A stretch of 7,575 bases of DNA, from contig CALZHO010000031.1 in NCBI GenBank assembly GCA_945787425.1, forward strand, positions 1-7,575. The letters run 5' to 3'. This stretch comes from an uncultured Bacteroidales bacterium (GTDB lineage Bacteria > Bacteroidota > Bacteroidia > Bacteroidales > Paludibacteraceae). A program made the position numbers and the translations under genes. Below are positions 5,875 through 7,575 of this stretch, piece by piece (position 1 is the stretch's first letter; every line of letters starts with the position of its first letter). The notes below the pieces were generated by a model that was not told the origin of the DNA, searched no databases, and worked only from the letters and a program-made list of their open reading frames with translations.

Positions 5875-7170
5875 CTACTTCCCTTTGCCATCCAAAATCA
5901 CACCAATCGTGTGGAAGAGAATCTTAAAGTCCAATTGTAAGGACATATTTTCCACATAGACTATATCATAATTCAGGCGTTGCACCATCTTTTCGATAGT
6001 ATCTGTGTAGCCCACTTTCACAGGTCCCCAACTGGTCAACCCTGGACGAATCTTATATAGCAAACAATAGTAAGGTGCCTGTTTCTCTATCTGCTCGATG
6101 AAATACCTACGTTCAGGGCGTGGACCCACGATAGACATATCACCTTTCAACACATTCCACATCTGTGGCAGTTCATCCAAACGATATTTACGCAGTATTT
6201 TTCCTACGGCCGTTACACGCGGATCATGGTCCGCACTCAACTGTGGCACACCATCTTCAGCGTTATGACACATGGTGCGGTACTTCAAGATATAAAAAGG
6301 AATACCATGCAAACCTATACGTTCCTGCTTGTAAATAGCAGGACCTTTGGAGGTACACCATACCAACACAAATATCACTATATACAGAGGAGACAACACC
6401 AACAGCGACACCAACGAGAAAACAATATCAAAAGCACGTTTCATACATAATTGGCTATCGCTCATCTTATGTTCGGTGATACGCACCAAAGGCATATCCT
6501 CTACCCCCTTGATACTGGCTGCACCTGTCAACATATCATACAAACGAGGTTTGACTGCAATCTCCACGCCATAAGGATACAACTGATTGATCATCGTGTA
6601 AATATCCTTCTCGTTGGCAGTAGATGGTAAATCAATAATCACCTCATCATACACTTCTTCCTGCTGAAGGCGCTTGAAATTAACAACATCCTCCAAACTG
6701 TGCAGCGTATATTGCTTGGTATTCTTCGCAACACGCCAACGCGAACAAGTCGTGGCTAATACGCGTGGGATATAACTCAACACAAACTGCAAACATATCA
6801 GCATCACCAACGAAGTCAAATAATTGCGATAACTACTAACAGGATCGTCAATGATAATCAAGAAAAACGCACCAAATGCAATCAACAAAGCAGAAACCAA
6901 TGTCGTCCGGAACTCCTTTGCATAATCCTTCCTTAATGGACGAATGTAGTAGCCCGATAAATAATATATCACGATACACCCCAATGGATACAACAGCAAT
7001 GGGCGATAGAAATCAAATATAGGAATCAGTATCGTATCAACACTAAAAACCTTGCCTTCGTGCACCAACCAACGAAAACCGAGAAATGCTACCCACACTA
7101 AGAGCGAAGATAGCAGGTCCAAAAAGATATAGGTAAATTGTTGTTTGCGATATGAAGTAAGAAAAGTCAT
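5875..7170 (-). CDS. Polyprenyl-phosphate sugar-1-phosphate transferase (exopolysaccharide/lipid-carrier type)
   Basis: This 431-residue membrane enzyme transfers a sugar-1-phosphate from a nucleotide sugar to undecaprenyl phosphate, the first step of many surface glycans. The N-terminal half has about four membrane helices (near 11-36, 57-75, 88-107 and 117-136) and a soluble middle region, as in the WbaP/WcaJ-like large form. The catalytic bacterial sugar transferase domain spans about 242-430. It has KRAFDI at 244-249 leading into the membrane hairpin, YKQERIG at 280-286, KYRTM at 296-300, RLDELPQ at 330-336 with the Asp332-Glu333 pair matching the catalytic dyad of PglC, and SIVGPRPE at 346-353. 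The sugar is not predictable. The start codon ATG at 7170 overlaps the upstream tsaC-like stop as ATGA, suggesting translational coupling. No other glycan genes are in view. Confidence 0.94.
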   Translation of the reverse strand: MTFLTSYRKQQFTYIFLDLLSSLLVWVAFLGFRWLVHEGKVFSVDTILIPIFDFYRPLLLYPLGCIVIYYLSGYYIRPLRKDYAKEFRTTLVSALLIAFGAFFLIIIDDPVSSYRNYLTSLVMLICLQFVLSYIPRVLATTCSRWRVAKNTKQYTLHSLEDVVNFKRLQQEEVYDEVIIDLPSTANEKDIYTMINQLYPYGVEIAVKPRLYDMLTGAASIKGVEDMPLVRITEHKMSDSQLCMKRAFDIVFSLVSLLVLSPLYIVIFVLVWCTSKGPAIYKQERIGLHGIPFYILKYRTMCHNAEDGVPQLSADHDPRVTAVGKILRKYRLDELPQMWNVLKGDMSIVGPRPERRYFIEQIEKQAPYYCLLYKIRPGLTSWGPVKVGYTDTIEKMVQRLNYDIVYVENMSLQLDFKILFHTIGVILDGKGK

Positions 7171-7575
7171 GAGCGAATAATAGTTATGCGTTCTTTTTCA
7201 TCAATCTTAACGATAGCAGAGGGCTGATGAGAAGTAGTGTCATCACGACGGAACGCGCAAACATAATCCACTGCCTCCAATAATTCAGGACAGATGTCAC
7301 TAAAAATTTTCGCAGCAGGTTCGCCACTAAAGTTGGCAGAAGTAGATACAATAGGCCTATGCAGTTGCTCACAAAGGGCTTTAGTAAACGGCTCTTGCGT
7401 AATGCGAATACCCACACTACCATCCTCTGCCAAGAGATTAGGCGCCAAATTACGCGCATTGGGATAAATAATCGTCAGCGGACGTTGCCCCTCTGTGACC
7501 TCCAGTAGCATCCACGCCGTCTCTGGCACTTGTTGCATATACCCCTGCAATTTGCCCGCTCCGTCAAGCAGCACC
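7167..7575 (-). CDS. tsaC: Threonylcarbamoyl-AMP synthase, YrdC/Sua5 family (5' truncated by window edge)
   Basis: These are the last 136 or so residues of a YrdC-domain protein. It makes threonylcarbamoyl-AMP from threonine, bicarbonate and ATP, the precursor of t6A at position 37 of ANN-decoding tRNAs, in the cytoplasm. Counting from the codon at 7574, the motifs are PLTIIYP at 32-38, SVGIR at 53-57 and the family hallmark STSANFSGEPA at 77-87. It ends soon after the YrdC domain, so it is the short TsaC-like form without the extra Sua5 C-terminal domain. The frame is open to the window edge and the GTG at 7574 is an internal codon; the N-terminal substrate-binding residues lie outside. The TGA stop overlaps the transferase ATG by four bases. 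A YciO-type paralogue with a different role cannot be excluded. Confidence 0.9.
   Translation of the reverse strand, partial: VLLDGAGKLQGYMQQVPETAWMLLEVTEGQRPLTIIYPNARNLAPNLLAEDGSVGIRITQEPFTKALCEQLHRPIVSTSANFSGEPAAKIFSDICPELLEAVDYVCAFRRDDTTSHQPSAIVKIDEKERITIIRS

Noticed and set aside
7572..7574. GTG as the true start of the tsaC-like gene
   Set aside because: The protein would lack the N-terminal half of the YrdC domain; the frame is open to the window edge, so this is an internal codon.

Overview
The window looks like chromosomal housekeeping DNA from a member of the Bacteroidota, most likely the order Bacteroidales. Supporting signs are two promoters of the Bacteroidota type (TTTG, 19 bp, TAnnTTTG), AT-rich leaders without clear Shine-Dalgarno sequences, and the protein families present. 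These include a short-LID adenylate kinase followed by a Bacteroidota-style Obg, a GAEAP-type ClC protein with CBS domains, and a YrdC-type threonylcarbamoyl-AMP synthase. I cannot fix the genus.

Layout. Positions 2-481 (+) hold the C-terminal part of an endonuclease/exonuclease/phosphatase-fold protein. It converges on a rhomboid intramembrane protease (600-1412, -). A 221-bp divergent control region (1413-1633) carries one clear promoter for the rhomboid gene and one for a small HU protein (1634-1897, +), which ends at a strong intrinsic terminator. A plus-strand run follows: adk (1989-2564), obg (2608-3789) and a ClC chloride channel/transporter (about 3806-5581). Opposing it is a minus-strand run: the 5'-truncated threonylcarbamoyl-AMP synthase (7167-7575), a polyprenyl-phosphate sugar-1-phosphate transferase overlapping it by ATGA (5875-7170), and xseB (5640-5825).

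How the genes relate. Most are core functions that need not act together: nucleoid structure (HU), nucleotide balance (Adk), ribosome maturation (Obg), tRNA t6A synthesis (TsaC type), DNA repair (XseB), anion transport (ClC), membrane proteolysis (rhomboid) and the membrane step that starts surface-glycan assembly (sugar transferase). I see no RNA genes, mobile elements, CRISPR arrays or phage genes.

The unusual part lies between the genes. Five intergenic spacers each carry a private, degenerate short tandem repeat with a unit of 7, 10 or 11 bp. Four of these lie immediately 5' of a start codon (adk, obg, clc, xseB). In clc the repeat runs into the coding frame, and no ATG, GTG or TTG codon is available for the conserved N-terminus, so the start must be non-canonical or the 5' end is damaged. 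I found no obvious new multi-gene system; the spacer repeats and the clc start are the observations most worth following.
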